This document shows, one piece after another, positions 1-9,930 of a stretch of 64,000 nt of DNA. Every line of letters starts with the position of its first letter. Within the stretch, counting starts at the first letter, position 1. Made by a program: the position numbers and the translations under genes. Below the pieces are notes generated by a model. It was not told the DNA's origin, did no database searches, and worked only from the letters and a program-made list of their open reading frames with translations. The stretch is from Lutraria lutraria (taxonomy: Eukaryota > Mollusca > Bivalvia > Venerida > Mactridae), in NCBI GenBank assembly GCA_964023205.1, contig OZ026837.1, positions 11,943,479 through 12,007,478 on the forward strand, read 5' to 3'.

Positions 1-424
1 AATTGATTTACTTTATTGTTAAAAATGTTCTTCTTAATTACCTTTTATCCGACCTTTGGATATGTTGCCCTTAGTAAATGGAAAGGTGTGCGATATCCGA
101 TCAACGATTATTAATTGATTTCGTAAGCGAGGTAGAGGAATGTAACACTTTCATTGTAAGAGTTAATACAGGTAGCTTTTTGTAACCAGTTCCGTTTTTT
201 CTAGCAATGTCAATCTTATCTACATGATGTCTTGAATACACGACAGATTAGCCACACAGTACGTTATTTTTAGTATGTTTATTACTATTTCATACGCATC
301 CTATATGTAACCTACTTCATGATTCATGAGTTTCATTGCTAATTTACATATAACACCTTCTGTTGTCGCATTCAGCAGTTTTCTGCGGTCATCTGCAACA
401 TAATGTACGACAGGGCTATATTTT
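1..424. other. Non-coding stretch at window start
   Basis: AT-rich sequence with no exon, RNA gene or repeat boundary that I can recognise. It ends where the first copy of the 1.15-kb dispersed repeat begins. Confidence 0.5.
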
Positions 425-1563
425 AAATCAAAGTACTGAAAGTACTGTCGGACTTGATTTTTACCATACGAGAAAAGTGTACCCACATCGTTCGTGCCCA
501 TATACATATTTTTAACATTTACACGTACGGACCGATTTTTCATTCATATGGTAATGCAGGTCATATGCATGTAGGTAAATGACATACGCTAGTGCTTTAC
601 TAGTCCCTTTGCCGAGTAAAATTTAACATGAAAAAAAGATTTTGGAAAGTTTAATGTTTAGCACATTAATTGAAGACAATTTAATTGCACTAAAAACTCT
701 TTGTTATAAACAAACTTCAGTAAAAGTAAATACCAACATTATTTCTTCTGGTTTTAACACAACAGAACATCGTCGCATTGAACACAATCAGGGTCATTCA
801 AATTGAAAAGGTCCTGACACAGTAGAGTAAGACCTATATGACATAGAGTTAACCCGATGTCGCATGAAATTCAGCCGTGATTATGTAATTCTAAATAATC
901 TTGCGTAAAAGGAATTCTTAAACTGTAATTTCTAAAAGCACGTATCCAGTAATTTACGTTCGTATTTAGCGACTCGAATTATTATTCGTAAGCCGCAGTT
1001 TAAACATTCAACCTTCGATGTTTACCTGACATGAACTCATTCAATAAATCGAACAAAGTAAGACTAGTTTTTTGTGTGAATATCACGGAAATACGATTAG
1101 ATGAGAATTCGCTTAGTAAATTCAAGAAATGTTAAAAAGGCACAAAACACATACATCGATGGCAGATTGTTGCAAATGCATGAATACGTCCGTAGAGATG
1201 TTTCTGAACTATCGAAAGAAAACCGAAAGTAGAACTACTTTTACGGCAAGATATTTCATTGGACAGTGGATACGCGGTTTAAATTCTACGCATTTGAATA
1301 TCTCATGTATCTACTGACAAGCACTTATTTAGATACATGACTCTTTCCATGTAGTTATAATAAAATGATTTCAAACACATTTAGTCCCAACACACTTAAT
1401 TTGGGAAAGATTCCAGTTACTTCTATATAATCACACCATTTAGTTGCGTACTATTTCCTTTATGCGGCATTCTTTTAACCAAGCTGTTATGGAGTCCAGC
1501 GACGAAAGTTTGTTCACTGATTACAATGGACTTGATTTTGATGAAAATCAAGTCCAAAAATGA
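425..1563 (+). repeat. 1.15-kb dispersed repeat, copy A
   Basis: This stretch recurs in the same orientation at 56784-57982 with scattered substitutions and small indels, so it is a dispersed repeat or non-autonomous transposon. The left end carries GGACTTGATTTTT at 450-462. The right end is a perfect 12-bp-stem hairpin of the same word, GGACTTGATTTT-gatg-AAAATCAAGTCC, at 1528-1555. Just outside the left end lies TCAAAGTACTGAAAGTACT (428-446). No protein is evident; short open frames inside are not conserved between the copies. Confidence 0.75.
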
Positions 1564-4500
1564 CAGAATGTTCATTCTGAGTTTGAATTATAGTAGACTC
1601 TCTCTATGTCAAACTCATTTACAAATACAAAAATTCGGTAACGTCGAACTATCTATTGTGTTCTAGTTTTTGTTCTAGTGTACATTAAGGTTTGTAGTTT
1701 TAGTTGTTTATCTTAAAGTTGGATCTTACGGGCAACAAGTGAATACATTCCTACCTATTATGACATAACGCTAGTTTAAATAAAGGCTCCCTGAGAATTG
1801 TCATTGTGTGACCAACCGTTACGATGAGCTTAAATAATCAAGACAACAAGATGAAATGTCTGCTGATTGAAGTAATGGTTGGTAGGTAGGGTAAAAAATA
1901 CGCCTCATATATATTACCACGACTGCAGTCAATATACGAATAGTAGGAGTATCGTGGGAATAACTAGAATCGCAGTTGAATAATGTTAATTAGATAAAAA
2001 AATGCATTCGTAAAGCGTGGTTGACAATGCAACAAACGCTTTTCGTCAAATATCAAACCTGGGCGTGGTTTCAATTATTGAACCGTAAACATAAGCGATT
2101 TTGATTGGCTATCAAAATTAAATGGGGTGCCTCAAATTCGTTGATTTCATGAGACGATAATGAACCGACACTTTGTTGTTAAAAACACAGTAGTGTCACA
2201 AACTTGTGATATTATATGCAGACAGACCAACCAACCAACCACTAAAGCATTAAACATTAATAACATTTAACAGCAAGGAAATACGCTCATTTTATTTCTA
2301 AAAATATCTTACCTGCTTACTTGAAACCTATGTTAAGATGAATATATAATACACTGGCATATAGTTACATTAGTAGATAGTAGCTCATCACGAATGAAAT
2401 CAATAGTATTGGTGTGGCATACATTACTGCAAAGGACACATTTTGAAAATACTATTCAGGTTGCTTACCTATAGTACTGCAATACTTTTTAACTCTTTTA
2501 GCTTTGTACGGACAACAAACCTGGTAGTTGCCATATTAGATAAATGAATCTTCCCAAAGGAGATAATCATCTCCCTTTGAACTGTAGGTATCAAGTAATA
2601 CTCTGCTATATACGTTCACTGTAACTGCAAGGACATTGATGTTGGAGACACGATAAATCGTCCGATATTCAATAAACTTATAAAATGCGAGGCATATTAA
2701 ATTGTTAACAGTGAAGAATAAGACTACTGTTTTATATATTATGTGAAAAAAATATTGAAAAATCGTTAAGAAACAGATTAAGCACGTAAGGAATTGTTAT
2801 TTTTATTTATTTAAATTGTTGTTTATAGGACTGGGGACATGAAATATTTAACAAAATCAGGTATAAAACATTCCCGATGACCCATAAATCTGACCACAAA
2901 CTAAACTTTGTCCGGTTTAATGTCTAGGTTCTGTATTACCAGTACCTATGTTATGTCTTGAAATTATTTTAGGATCAATGTTAGTTAAAGATATACTAAA
3001 AGACAATTCGGGTTAAAAATATGTCAATAAGTCAAAATGTTGTCGTAAAAATATATTGGTTAAGTTTAAACATGGGTCATCTGGAGTCTGCAAACTAGGA
3101 CACAGGAAAACGTTGTTAACACAGTGCGGACAACATTTTTTATGACAGTTTGATAAAGTATTAATGGAACTTGCTCAGTATGTCTGTCTTGATGATATCC
3201 TGGTCAATGATAGGCTCTCTTAATTAAATTTTGATGATAAAAGAAGTTGCAATATTAAGGAGAAAGGTGCAGTATTAAATTTTACTCAGGTGAGCAAGTA
3301 AATGGACATCATGACTATCTTGTTTTAGCTTCCCAATATGACGTTAGTCACGCCAAAACCTGATATATAACTATATACTTCGAATTATTCATGCGTTGGT
3401 GTAAGTTAGAGGGAACATGAGCAATCAACTTGATATTTTCTGGAATTCTGGCACATGACAACTAGAATCGTCCAATAATTTAAATGTATCGTATGGGTAT
3501 TGAATAGCTCTAAAACCAAGAAAATGCTGTATGATAGAAGAATGATTGGTGTTGTCCGACAAGTTTGGTTTTATTGTTCATACTTAAGAAGAGAAGCAAG
3601 TATATTATGAAAAAGGACATGGGTAAACATATGAAGAAAAGTTTACCAAAAGTACATTCGTAATTTTTTCACACAGTACAGTTCAATATCTCTACTTAAT
3701 GGAATGAACAATAACTAAGGAAAAAAGAGAGTCACAAGACCTCCTTTTGGTGCCTAAAGTATGGTGGGATGCATGGGCCATATGTGATTCACATATATTC
3801 ATTTCATATGTATATTTTTTCAACATGTTATTAATTCGAAATCATAATAACAGATATATACCGAGTCAAACGCTTTCCAAAGATCATTATACGTAATTAG
3901 TCGAATGTTAGCACTTTTCTTTCTTAAAAGTTCATTTTGCATATTTTTAGTAATCCTAAGAATCCATTCCTCATGTTAATTTATTTAGATTTTGACCAGT
4001 GTTCATATCTAAATAACAAAAGGAAGTGGAGTAAGATGTAGAGTATTATCCTTCCAACGACTCTGAATTTTTTTTGTTAGCGAGGATGAAGGAGAATATG
4101 AGAGTTAACACTACTCTCTCGTACTTCATAGAATCCTACAACTTATTACAATAGATTATCATTATTATCAAAACAACACTTTAAGTCGGTATCCGAATAC
4201 TAGGGTAATCTAGGAGTAACTAGAATATCAAGTACGAATACTCACCAACCCTGGTATAGTATACTAGATAAAACATTTCATTCAGAATGCGTTGTTGGCA
4301 CTGCAACAAACGCATTTCGTCTTACACTGTATACAGAAAGTGTATACATACGAAAATATGAAAAACTAGACAGTGTCGTGTTTTCGAATTCATAACAATT
4401 ACCACTATGCGTGAACAAGAATACGTGAATTACAGCCCTATATGTGACCATATTTACTCTACCTTGTACAAAGGATTTTGAAATACTTTGCATGCTTATG

Positions 4501-5214
4501 TGTGTGTTTTATTAAAGCAAAATGTAAACGTATTTGTATTGCTATAACGGCAAGACACACACATTCATTAAAATGCCAAAATGTGCAATATCATAAAATC
4601 TCTTAATTTCTGATTATCCCAAACCAATTTCCACAGTATTAGATTTTGGAGAATCATATGTAAGTCAGACTAGTGGTTCAGCTACATTTATTCATGTGTT
4701 TCTCTTGAATCTTTATATTTACTTCATCAATATTGGATCTAATTAGGTGTCTGATATTGCATTAATGTTTTAGTCATCAAATGTTACTTAATAAAAAAGA
4801 TTAATTAGACCAGGAAAATTGTAACTAAGTACATCAAATGGTCACAGACGACACTGTCTCCAAGCAATCGTCACGGAGAAATGTGTTCGAACTCGCTAAC
4901 ACGAGATCAGTAAACTAAAATTAATGTTCTACATTTTGAGCTAAAACAATGGGCTACAGACAACGGTAGGAAGATCAAGAGTGCATCAACTAAAAGGCAT
5001 TCTGTGCAAAAAGTATGATACTCGGCAAAAACCACATTGCATTACAAAACAACTACGCATACATCAGGTCAGTAAAGAGATATTCATACATAATAATACT
5101 AATACTATTACTAATTTGAGTCTCATGTAATTGGTATCAGATTAAAATGAATAACCATATATAGGTGTTGAATAAAAAATAATTCCTCAATGTTGAAATA
5201 TCATGCACATGTAC
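1564..5214. other. Non-coding, repeat-rich intergenic DNA
   Basis: No gene seen. It contains two diverged copies of one repeat (about 1914-2040 and 4180-4325, sharing a TGCAACAAACGC-TTTTCGTC-like core) and the repeat at 2048-2195 described separately. The rest is unrecognised AT-rich sequence. Confidence 0.5.
2048..2195 (+). repeat. Dispersed repeat, inverted partner at 36575-36722
   Basis: About 150 bp beginning with ATCAAACCTGGGCGTGGTTT and running through a CATGAGACGATAATG motif to an ACACAGTAG motif. It is present as a diverged reverse-complement copy at 36575-36722, with only substitutions and a few small indels between them, so it is a transposable-element fragment of unknown class. 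Confidence 0.7.
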
Positions 5215-5452
5215 CTGAAATACTATGAGATAGCCCATGAAATCTATATATTCGCCACTCTTGAATCCTCTTAGTGAATCGATCATCTAATACTTCATCA
5301 ATATCTATTTCTCTGGCTTTGTCTATTAATAAAGGAAGATCGTCCACAGCATCTTTACCACAACACGTATTGAGTGCATATAGAATCTGCAAACGTAAAA
5401 TTAAGTTCGAAAATAGATCCACGATTTGATGAACACGTTCAACAATTACATG
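5215..5452 (-). CDS. Candidate 3' exon of DZIP3-like HEPN gene
   Basis: An open minus-strand frame follows an AG at 5453-5454 and ends at a consensus donor (TTCAG|GTACAT, 5215/5214). It joins in phase 0 to the upstream exon at 6402-6467. The encoded segment is helical and rich in Leu/Ile, but I do not recognise a domain in it, and the acceptor lacks a good pyrimidine tract. The acceptor region lies in a tandemly duplicated segment (5445-5760 and 5792-6145), so the exon boundary is uncertain. Confidence 0.35.
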
Positions 5453-6145
5453 CTTTAAATCATGGATTTTATTGGTTTCAAACATTATGTATTTCACAAT
5501 AGTGTCATAACGACCATGTCAACCAATTAGGCTCACAGAGAATGTATTTCGTATTTACAAAGCTAAACTTGAAACACTTTTCTAGTCCCTTTGTTACTGT
5601 GGATACTGATACATAATTTAGAATTCGTGTAAATTGCAGAAGGAGTAAAACATGTATGAAAACAAAAGTGCGAACAGCTTTCTGGTAGCAAATTCAATCA
5701 AATATGAAACTTAATCATACATGTCAGAAAGAATGTAGTAAAATGTTAATGAAAAAAATAATAATTTCAAAAAATGTTCTAACAGGTTCTTACAATTATA
5801 TGTTTTAAAGCATGGATTTTATTGGTTTCAAACATACATTATATATTTCACAAAAGCGTCATAACGCCAATTTTAACCATTTAGGGTCACAGAGAAGATT
5901 GTTTGTACTTGTAAAGCTAAATTGGAAACACTTCTAGTCCCTGTGTTGCAATGGATACTGATACGTATTTTTGAATTAAGAGTATTCAATTTCGTGTAAA
6001 TTTATTTTAAGCTAAGAGCTGCAGAAGGTGCCATAACAAGAATGAAATGGAAAGTGCGTGCAACGGTCTGGCAGCCAATTCAATCAAATTTGAAAATTAA
6101 TCATACATGTCAGAAAGATTGCTGTAAAGTGTTTATTAAAATAGT
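5445..6145. repeat. Two-copy tandem duplication, about 340-bp unit
   Basis: 5445-5760 and 5792-6145 align along their whole length. Shared words include CATGGATTTTATTGGTTTCA, GGATACTGATAC and CATACATGTCAGAAAG. The copies differ by many substitutions and a few indels, so the duplication is old. Copy 1 overlaps the acceptor of the candidate exon at 5215-5452, which may have duplicated that splice site. Confidence 0.8.
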
Positions 6146-6401
6146 AAATTAATCGATTAGGGGTTTCTGAAGTAATACAAGACACATAGCGAGAATAGTT
6201 ACTCGATACATACATATAATTTACATACAGTCATGAGTTTAACATTGAATAAAAATATGTAAGCAATGAGTGCAGTAAAATTATATAGAACCTACTCACG
6301 TTCGCTAATTAATGAATCTCTGTAGACCCATAAATTCATGCAATAAAACAAATATTTAGAAATTATAACTTATTGGCACTGTTATTAAATCTTATATTTA
6401 C

Positions 6402-6467
6402 ATTAGTCAATTCGGTCCATTTATCGTGGAAGTTTTTTTCACCAAAGGTATACCCACCGTAAATGCC
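6402..6467 (-). CDS. Short internal exon of DZIP3-like HEPN gene
   Basis: A 66-nt phase-0 exon between TTGTTTTCAG and a GTAAAT donor on the minus strand. It encodes a segment containing YGGYTF, FHDKW and TELTN. This resembles the end of the HEPN domain of DZIP3-like proteins, in which a conserved Trp precedes a short helix (pattern F-x-x-x-W-T-x-L/I-T/S). It joins in frame to the exon at 7589-7956. The phase match at both junctions supports it. Confidence 0.55.
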
Positions 6468-6711
6468 CTGAAAACAAGACGTGAACATCATAAAAGAATT
6501 ATACAAACATATTTGAAACTTAGTTACATGACATGCATGGAGTTTTAACAGTGGCCATTCCATAAACATGCGCGTGCCTGCCTATACGCAAGTACATATA
6601 CGTATACATGTTCATGAATACACTTCAATTTAGCCTGGGTACGCGCCTGATAAATTTGCGTTATTTTTCATATCTCGAATATCACCATACTAGGTTAACT
6701 GCATTTTTACT

Positions 6712-7220
6712 TTAAGGTGGATCGCGGGTTTCCTCCAGAAAAATGGTCATTTTTTAGACGTCAGTGTACAATAAAGAAATAAAGAACTGAGTTTTTAAAA
6801 AAATTCATCGGGCCGTTTTTTCACTGTTGACGCGTCTGAGAGAAAAATGTCTCATTTTTTAGCATTGTAGATTGTCACCCATACAGAGTTCGCTCGACGT
6901 CTTTTAATATTTAATGACAGCAAAATGTAACATTACTGACTTTTTCGGATTTGTAAATGATCCAGCATTGCAGTTATGTGAATTGCATAACTTAATATAC
7001 AAAATTATCGGAGCAGTACAGGATATAACGCGAAAATCAACAAAAAACATATGACTCCGCTAGATGGCGCTTTTGAGCGGTTTCCATGGAAATATCATTT
7101 GAATATATCATGTCTGCGTTAGCCAATACATTAAAGGTTGTTCATGCAAAATTTATTTATTGTACGTTGACGTCTAAGAAAATGACCATTTTTCTTGAGG
7201 AAACCCGCGATCCACCTTAA
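6712..7220. mobile_element. MITE with about 60-bp TIRs and TTAA flanks
   Basis: The left end (from GGTGGATCGCGGGTTTCCTC at 6716) and the reverse complement of the right end (ending 7216) match over about 60 bp, including the AAAAATGGTCATTTT block. Both ends abut TTAA (6712-6715 and 7217-7220), the target preferred by piggyBac and Kolobok families. The inside is non-coding. It sits in the intron between the 7589-7956 and 6402-6467 exons. Confidence 0.8.
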
Positions 7221-7588
7221 GTGAACATATAGACAAATAAGTTCAAAGGAAACATTTTGTTCTTGCCCATAGAAGCAACAATGCACTAACAAAACACTGA
7301 AGTCAACAGATGTAAAATACTGTTGCGGAAAATGTCCTTTGTTGTTCACTTAATGAAGACAGACAAGTAAATGATAACATAATACAATACGTTAAATAAA
7401 TATTAAAGGGCTGGACATTACTTTAAAGTCAAACTATACAGTTGGCTTTCACAGTGTTGTAATTTGGTTTTACTATTCGAATGAATGAATAACATTAATA
7501 AAGATAGCCTTCTGTGCTGAAGTCGTACCAAACAGGATTTATAATGATTATAAAAGCCTACTGCGTGAAAGTAATAAATTAATCATAC
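7221..7588. other. Intron sequence, nothing recognised
   Basis: AT-rich sequence between the TTAA-flanked MITE and the DZIP3-like exon. No gene or repeat recognised. Confidence 0.4.
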
Positions 7589-7956
7589 CGAAAACATGCT
7601 TTCGGCGTCTATGCATTCTTCCAATTCAGTAATCATTGCCTCAACCGATCTGCCTCTGGGCAATGGATGCGCCAAAACCGGATCTACTGGATCACTACAC
7701 ACTTCTCTTAACAATAGTAAAAGGAGTTTCATATCGAAGTCGGTCGAAGTTGGTTTTTTATTGATTGGTGGCAGTATATGAAGATGCGACTTTAGTATTA
7801 CACCACGTTCCACCAAACTGGTATATTTTTCATTTGCTCTTCTGTTAGTGTCCAAATATTGCCCAAAGTCCTTGTCAACTCGTCTATCGAAAACTTTCCT
7901 CAGTACTTTAGTACCTATTTCTACAAGAAGATATTTGTATCTGAATCTGTTTGTCT
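7589..7956 (-). CDS. DZIP3-like HEPN domain exon
   Basis: The exon lies between an acceptor (TTTGTTACAG|AGACAAAC) and a donor (TTTTCG|GTATGA) on the minus strand. The encoded residues follow the pattern of the HEPN-like domain of DZIP3/hRUL138-type proteins, a family much expanded in molluscs: E-T-N-x-x-R at the start, a VLRKVFDRR helix, a LPP turn, and TDFDMKLLLLLLREVC followed by an LPRGRSVEA segment. Typical members are putative E3 ubiquitin ligases or HEPN-containing immune-like proteins; the function here is not shown. The frame is open and continues in phase 0 into 6402-6467. Upstream exons would lie to the right, but the Polinton begins 82 bp upstream of the acceptor, so it probably sits in an intron or has cut the gene off from its promoter. 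Confidence 0.65.
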
Positions 7957-8037
7957 CTGTAACAAAATAATAAAACAAATGTTATCATCAATTTAGGGTA
8001 CGTGTCTGAATGGTACACTTATCTCTGTTCTATAAGG

Positions 8038-8043
8038 TATAAG
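8038..8043. repeat. Polinton target-site duplication, left
   Basis: TATAAG directly abuts the outermost AG of the left TIR and is matched by TATAAG at 25435-25440. A 6-bp duplication is the hallmark of Polinton integration by a retroviral-type integrase. Confidence 0.95.
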
Positions 8044-8347
8044 AGTAGTAACCGGCGATACCCTGGTACCAATGCCTTCTGGTACCAATGCCTTCTGGTA
8101 CCCATACCTCCTGGTACCATATAGAATATAGAGTAAATAGATTAAGGTCGGTACCAGAAGTTTTACAAAATTGTGACAAATGGGGACAAATTGTGACAAA
8201 TTAGGACAAATTGTGACAAATTGGAAATCAAAAAATAATTTTAGGAATGTTCTGTGTGTGTATAGACTTAGACAATGAGAGAATTTTCTTTCGAAAAGAC
8301 ATGGTGGCCCTGAAAAGGGCCGTTGGTGGTCCTGAAAAGGACCGTTG
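8044..8347 (+). repeat. Polinton left terminal inverted repeat
   Basis: 304 bp, matching the reverse complement of 25131-25434 with no difference seen by eye. Outer part: four tandem copies of a GGTACC-containing unit of about 17 bp (8062-8118). Middle: five tandem 10-bp units of GTGACAAAT/GGGACAAAT type (8170-8221). Inner part: a GAAAGAA element and two histone-type stem-loops, which read as RNA signals on the minus strand. The TIR therefore doubles as the 3' end of the gene at 8375-9064. Confidence 0.97.
8283..8343 (-). terminator. Tandem histone-type 3' stem-loops plus U7-like element (left TIR)
   Basis: Read on the minus strand, 31 nt after the stop codon of the 8375-9064 gene, comes GGTCCT-TTTC-AGGACC (8343-8328), then ACCAAC, then GGCCCT-TTTC-AGGGCC followed by ACCA (8321-8302). 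A GAAAGAAAA purine run follows 12-13 nt later (about 8292-8283). Six-bp stem, UUUC loop, flanking AAC and ACCA, and a purine-rich downstream element are the defining parts of the replication-dependent histone mRNA 3' end (SLBP and U7 snRNP sites). The function is inferred; two stem-loops in a row are unusual. Confidence 0.85.
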
Positions 8348-8374
8348 GTTTCTTCATAGCTGTTAGTCGGATCT

Positions 8375-9064
8375 TCATTTCTTTATTTCTTTACCATACT
8401 TGCCCCGAGGTTGTTTCTCAAGATCATGTTTTCGTTTCTTCGTTTCTGTCATCTCCGGTTTCTTTTTGTCATGCTCCGGTTTCTTTTTCTCATGCTCATG
8501 TTTTCGTTTCTTTGAATCATACATAAACTGTACAGGTACAATCATTTCTTGTGGCTTAAACCGTACTTCTTGATTTTTCATGAGTCTGACCATCTCTTGC
8601 ATGACTTGATTCATCTGTACCATTTCTTCCCTGATACCTTGTAGAACAGACAATCCCGCTGTAGGCTTTGCATCACCCGTTGTATTAGACTGTGTTTTCG
8701 CCATAGGGGGTTGTGTATTCGTCATAGTGGGTTGTACATCTACCATAGGCTGTGTATTCGTCATAGTGGGTTGTACATCTACCATAGGCTGTGTATTCGT
8801 CATAGTGGGTTGTACATCTACCATGGGTTGTATCGGCTGTACATCTACCATGGGGGGTTGTACATCTACCATGGACTGTTGACTGTATTGGCTGTACAGT
8901 GGTTGACTGTATTGGCTGTACTGTGGCTGCCTATACTGTAGTTGACCGTACTTTGGCTGGTTGTACTTCGGCTGGTTGTAATGCATACCCGCATTCGGGT
9001 CTATCAACTCAGATGATTCTAGTGCTTCTCTCAATACATCGTATGGCATGTTGAAGGACTCCAT
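8375..9064 (-). CDS. Polinton left-end accessory protein, Tyr/Gln and MVDVQP repeats
   Basis: 229-residue protein of unknown function. I chose the ATG at 9064 because a TATA box (TATAAAT, 9107-9101) lies 43 bp upstream, matching the spacing at other promoters of this element; the longer open frame to 9253 would include the TATA box. Order of features: a short N-terminal helical part; a Tyr/Gln/Ser-rich tract (YSQYSQ, residues about 30-65); tandem 13-residue units of MVDVQPTMTNTQP type (about 65-120), seen in DNA as 39-bp repeats at 8710-8840; a predicted coiled coil (about 140-170); and a very basic Lys/His/Glu tail that may be a nuclear-localisation or nucleic-acid-binding region. It ends 31 nt before the histone-type stem-loops of the TIR. 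It could be a virion or regulatory protein; nothing decides. Confidence 0.75.
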   Translation of the reverse strand: MESFNMPYDVLREALESSELIDPNAGMHYNQPKYNQPKYGQLQYRQPQYSQYSQPLYSQYSQQSMVDVQPPMVDVQPIQPMVDVQPTMTNTQPMVDVQPTMTNTQPMVDVQPTMTNTQPPMAKTQSNTTGDAKPTAGLSVLQGIREEMVQMNQVMQEMVRLMKNQEVRFKPQEMIVPVQFMYDSKKRKHEHEKKKPEHDKKKPEMTETKKRKHDLEKQPRGKYGKEIKK

Positions 9065-9100
9065 GCTAGATAATGAAAAAATAGTGTCTGCGCCGGGGGT

Positions 9101-9107
9101 ATTTATA
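9101..9107 (-). promoter_or_regulatory. TATA box for the 8375-9064 gene
   Basis: TATAAAT on the minus strand, 43 bp before the chosen ATG. A TCAAGGTCA nuclear-receptor-like half-site is at about 9139-9147, a little further upstream. Confidence 0.7.
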
Positions 9108-9173
9108 CTTTTTGCCTGCACGCGCCAGTGTTCTATTAGGTCAAGGTCAATTGTGAGAAGTTTTTTTTTGTCT

Positions 9174-9262
9174 TTGTGTGACACTTCAAGTTTTTTTTTG
9201 TTTTTTTTTAATAAGTGTAACACTTCAAGTTTTTTTTTGTAGCAGTGTGGCACTTCAAGGTT
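9174..9262. repeat. Short tandem repeat with poly(T) tracts
   Basis: Three to four copies of a unit of about 25-30 bp: GTGTGACACTTCAAG followed by a T-tract. It lies upstream of the promoter of the left-end gene. Poly(dA:dT) tracts can exclude nucleosomes; a regulatory role is only a guess. Confidence 0.7.
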
Positions 9263-9334
9263 GTGTCAAATTCAAGGTTATATTGTATCAGTGTTATATT
9301 GTATCACTGTTATACTTTGTAGAAAAATACATCA

Positions 9335-9690
9335 TAAAATCACAGCAATTTGCATACATTTGTGGGAATACTTTGTACACATCATACAATCACAGCACTT
9401 TGTAGAAAATACATCATACTATCACAGCACTTATATTTGTAGGAAATGCTTTGTACACGTTATACTATCACAGCAATTTACAGACTGTACACTTAATATA
9501 TACTATCACAGCAATTTGAATACTGTACACTTAATATATACTATCACAGCACTTTGTGGGAAATACTTTGTACATCACAGCACTTTGCATACATTTGTGG
9601 GAAATACTTTGTACACATCATACAATCACAGCAATTTGCAGACTGTATACCTAATATAATATAATTACAGCACTTTGTAGGAAAAAATGT
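9335..9690. repeat. Array of ATCACAGCA(A/C)TTTG motifs, non-coding
   Basis: About nine irregularly spaced (30-50 bp) copies of a CACAGCACTTTG/CACAGCAATTTG core, interleaved with TTTGTACACATCATACAAT and CTGTACACTTAATATATACT segments. No credible protein is encoded. A repeated short core in a gene-poor part of a compact element looks like a cis-acting region (enhancer, origin or packaging signal); which of these is unknown. Confidence 0.75.
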
Positions 9691-9759
9691 TATAATGTTT
9701 ATAGAAAACTCTATAAAACGTACACTTACCCCACACCATCTACGCACCAGCATATTAAG

Positions 9760-9788
9760 TTTATAAATGACGTCATGATTTGACGTCA
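9760..9788 (-). promoter_or_regulatory. Two CRE sites adjoining a TATA box
   Basis: Two perfect TGACGTCA palindromes (9768-9775 and 9781-9788) lie immediately beside TTTATAAA (9759-9766). Read on the minus strand the order is CRE, CRE, TATA, as in CREB/ATF-driven viral promoters. No start codon follows within 60 bp; a minus-strand transcript would run into the 9335-9690 repeat array. The matching right-end gene has three related sites. Confidence 0.6.
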
Positions 9789-9852
9789 TCAAATATGAAT
9801 GTAAATATAGTAGTAAATAGTAAAGTATGATAATATTGACAATATGAGAGTG

Positions 9853-9911
9853 ATTCTTTCTGAATTGTATGGGGGCCCTGAAAAGGGCCGTTGGTGGTCC
9901 TGAAAAGGACC
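9853..9911 (-). terminator. Tandem histone-type 3' stem-loops plus U7-like element (internal)
   Basis: Read on the minus strand, 19 nt after the stop of the 9931-10254 gene: GGTCCT-TTTC-AGGACC (9911-9896), ACCAAC, GGCCCT-TTTC-AGGGCC (9889-9874). A CAGAAAGAATC purine element follows 11 nt later (about 9863-9853). The stem-loop pair is the same as in the TIRs, but the surrounding sequence differs, so the signal is conserved as a unit rather than as part of a longer duplication. Confidence 0.85.
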
Positions 9912-9930
9912 GTTGGTGCTTGTATGGGGA

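Noticed and set aside
8306..8343. Bacterial-type intrinsic terminators
   Set aside because: The stem-loops lack a following U-tract and match the histone consensus including flanks and the purine element in an animal genome.
8044..8347. Small open frames inside the TIRs as genes
   Set aside because: The same frame appears in both TIRs only because they are copies; it crosses the TIR edge into host DNA and has no promoter or domain.
9718..9765. Splice donor GTAAGT on the minus strand just after the CRE/TATA promoter
   Set aside because: The expected start site leaves only a few nucleotides of first exon, and no convincing acceptor precedes the left-end gene.
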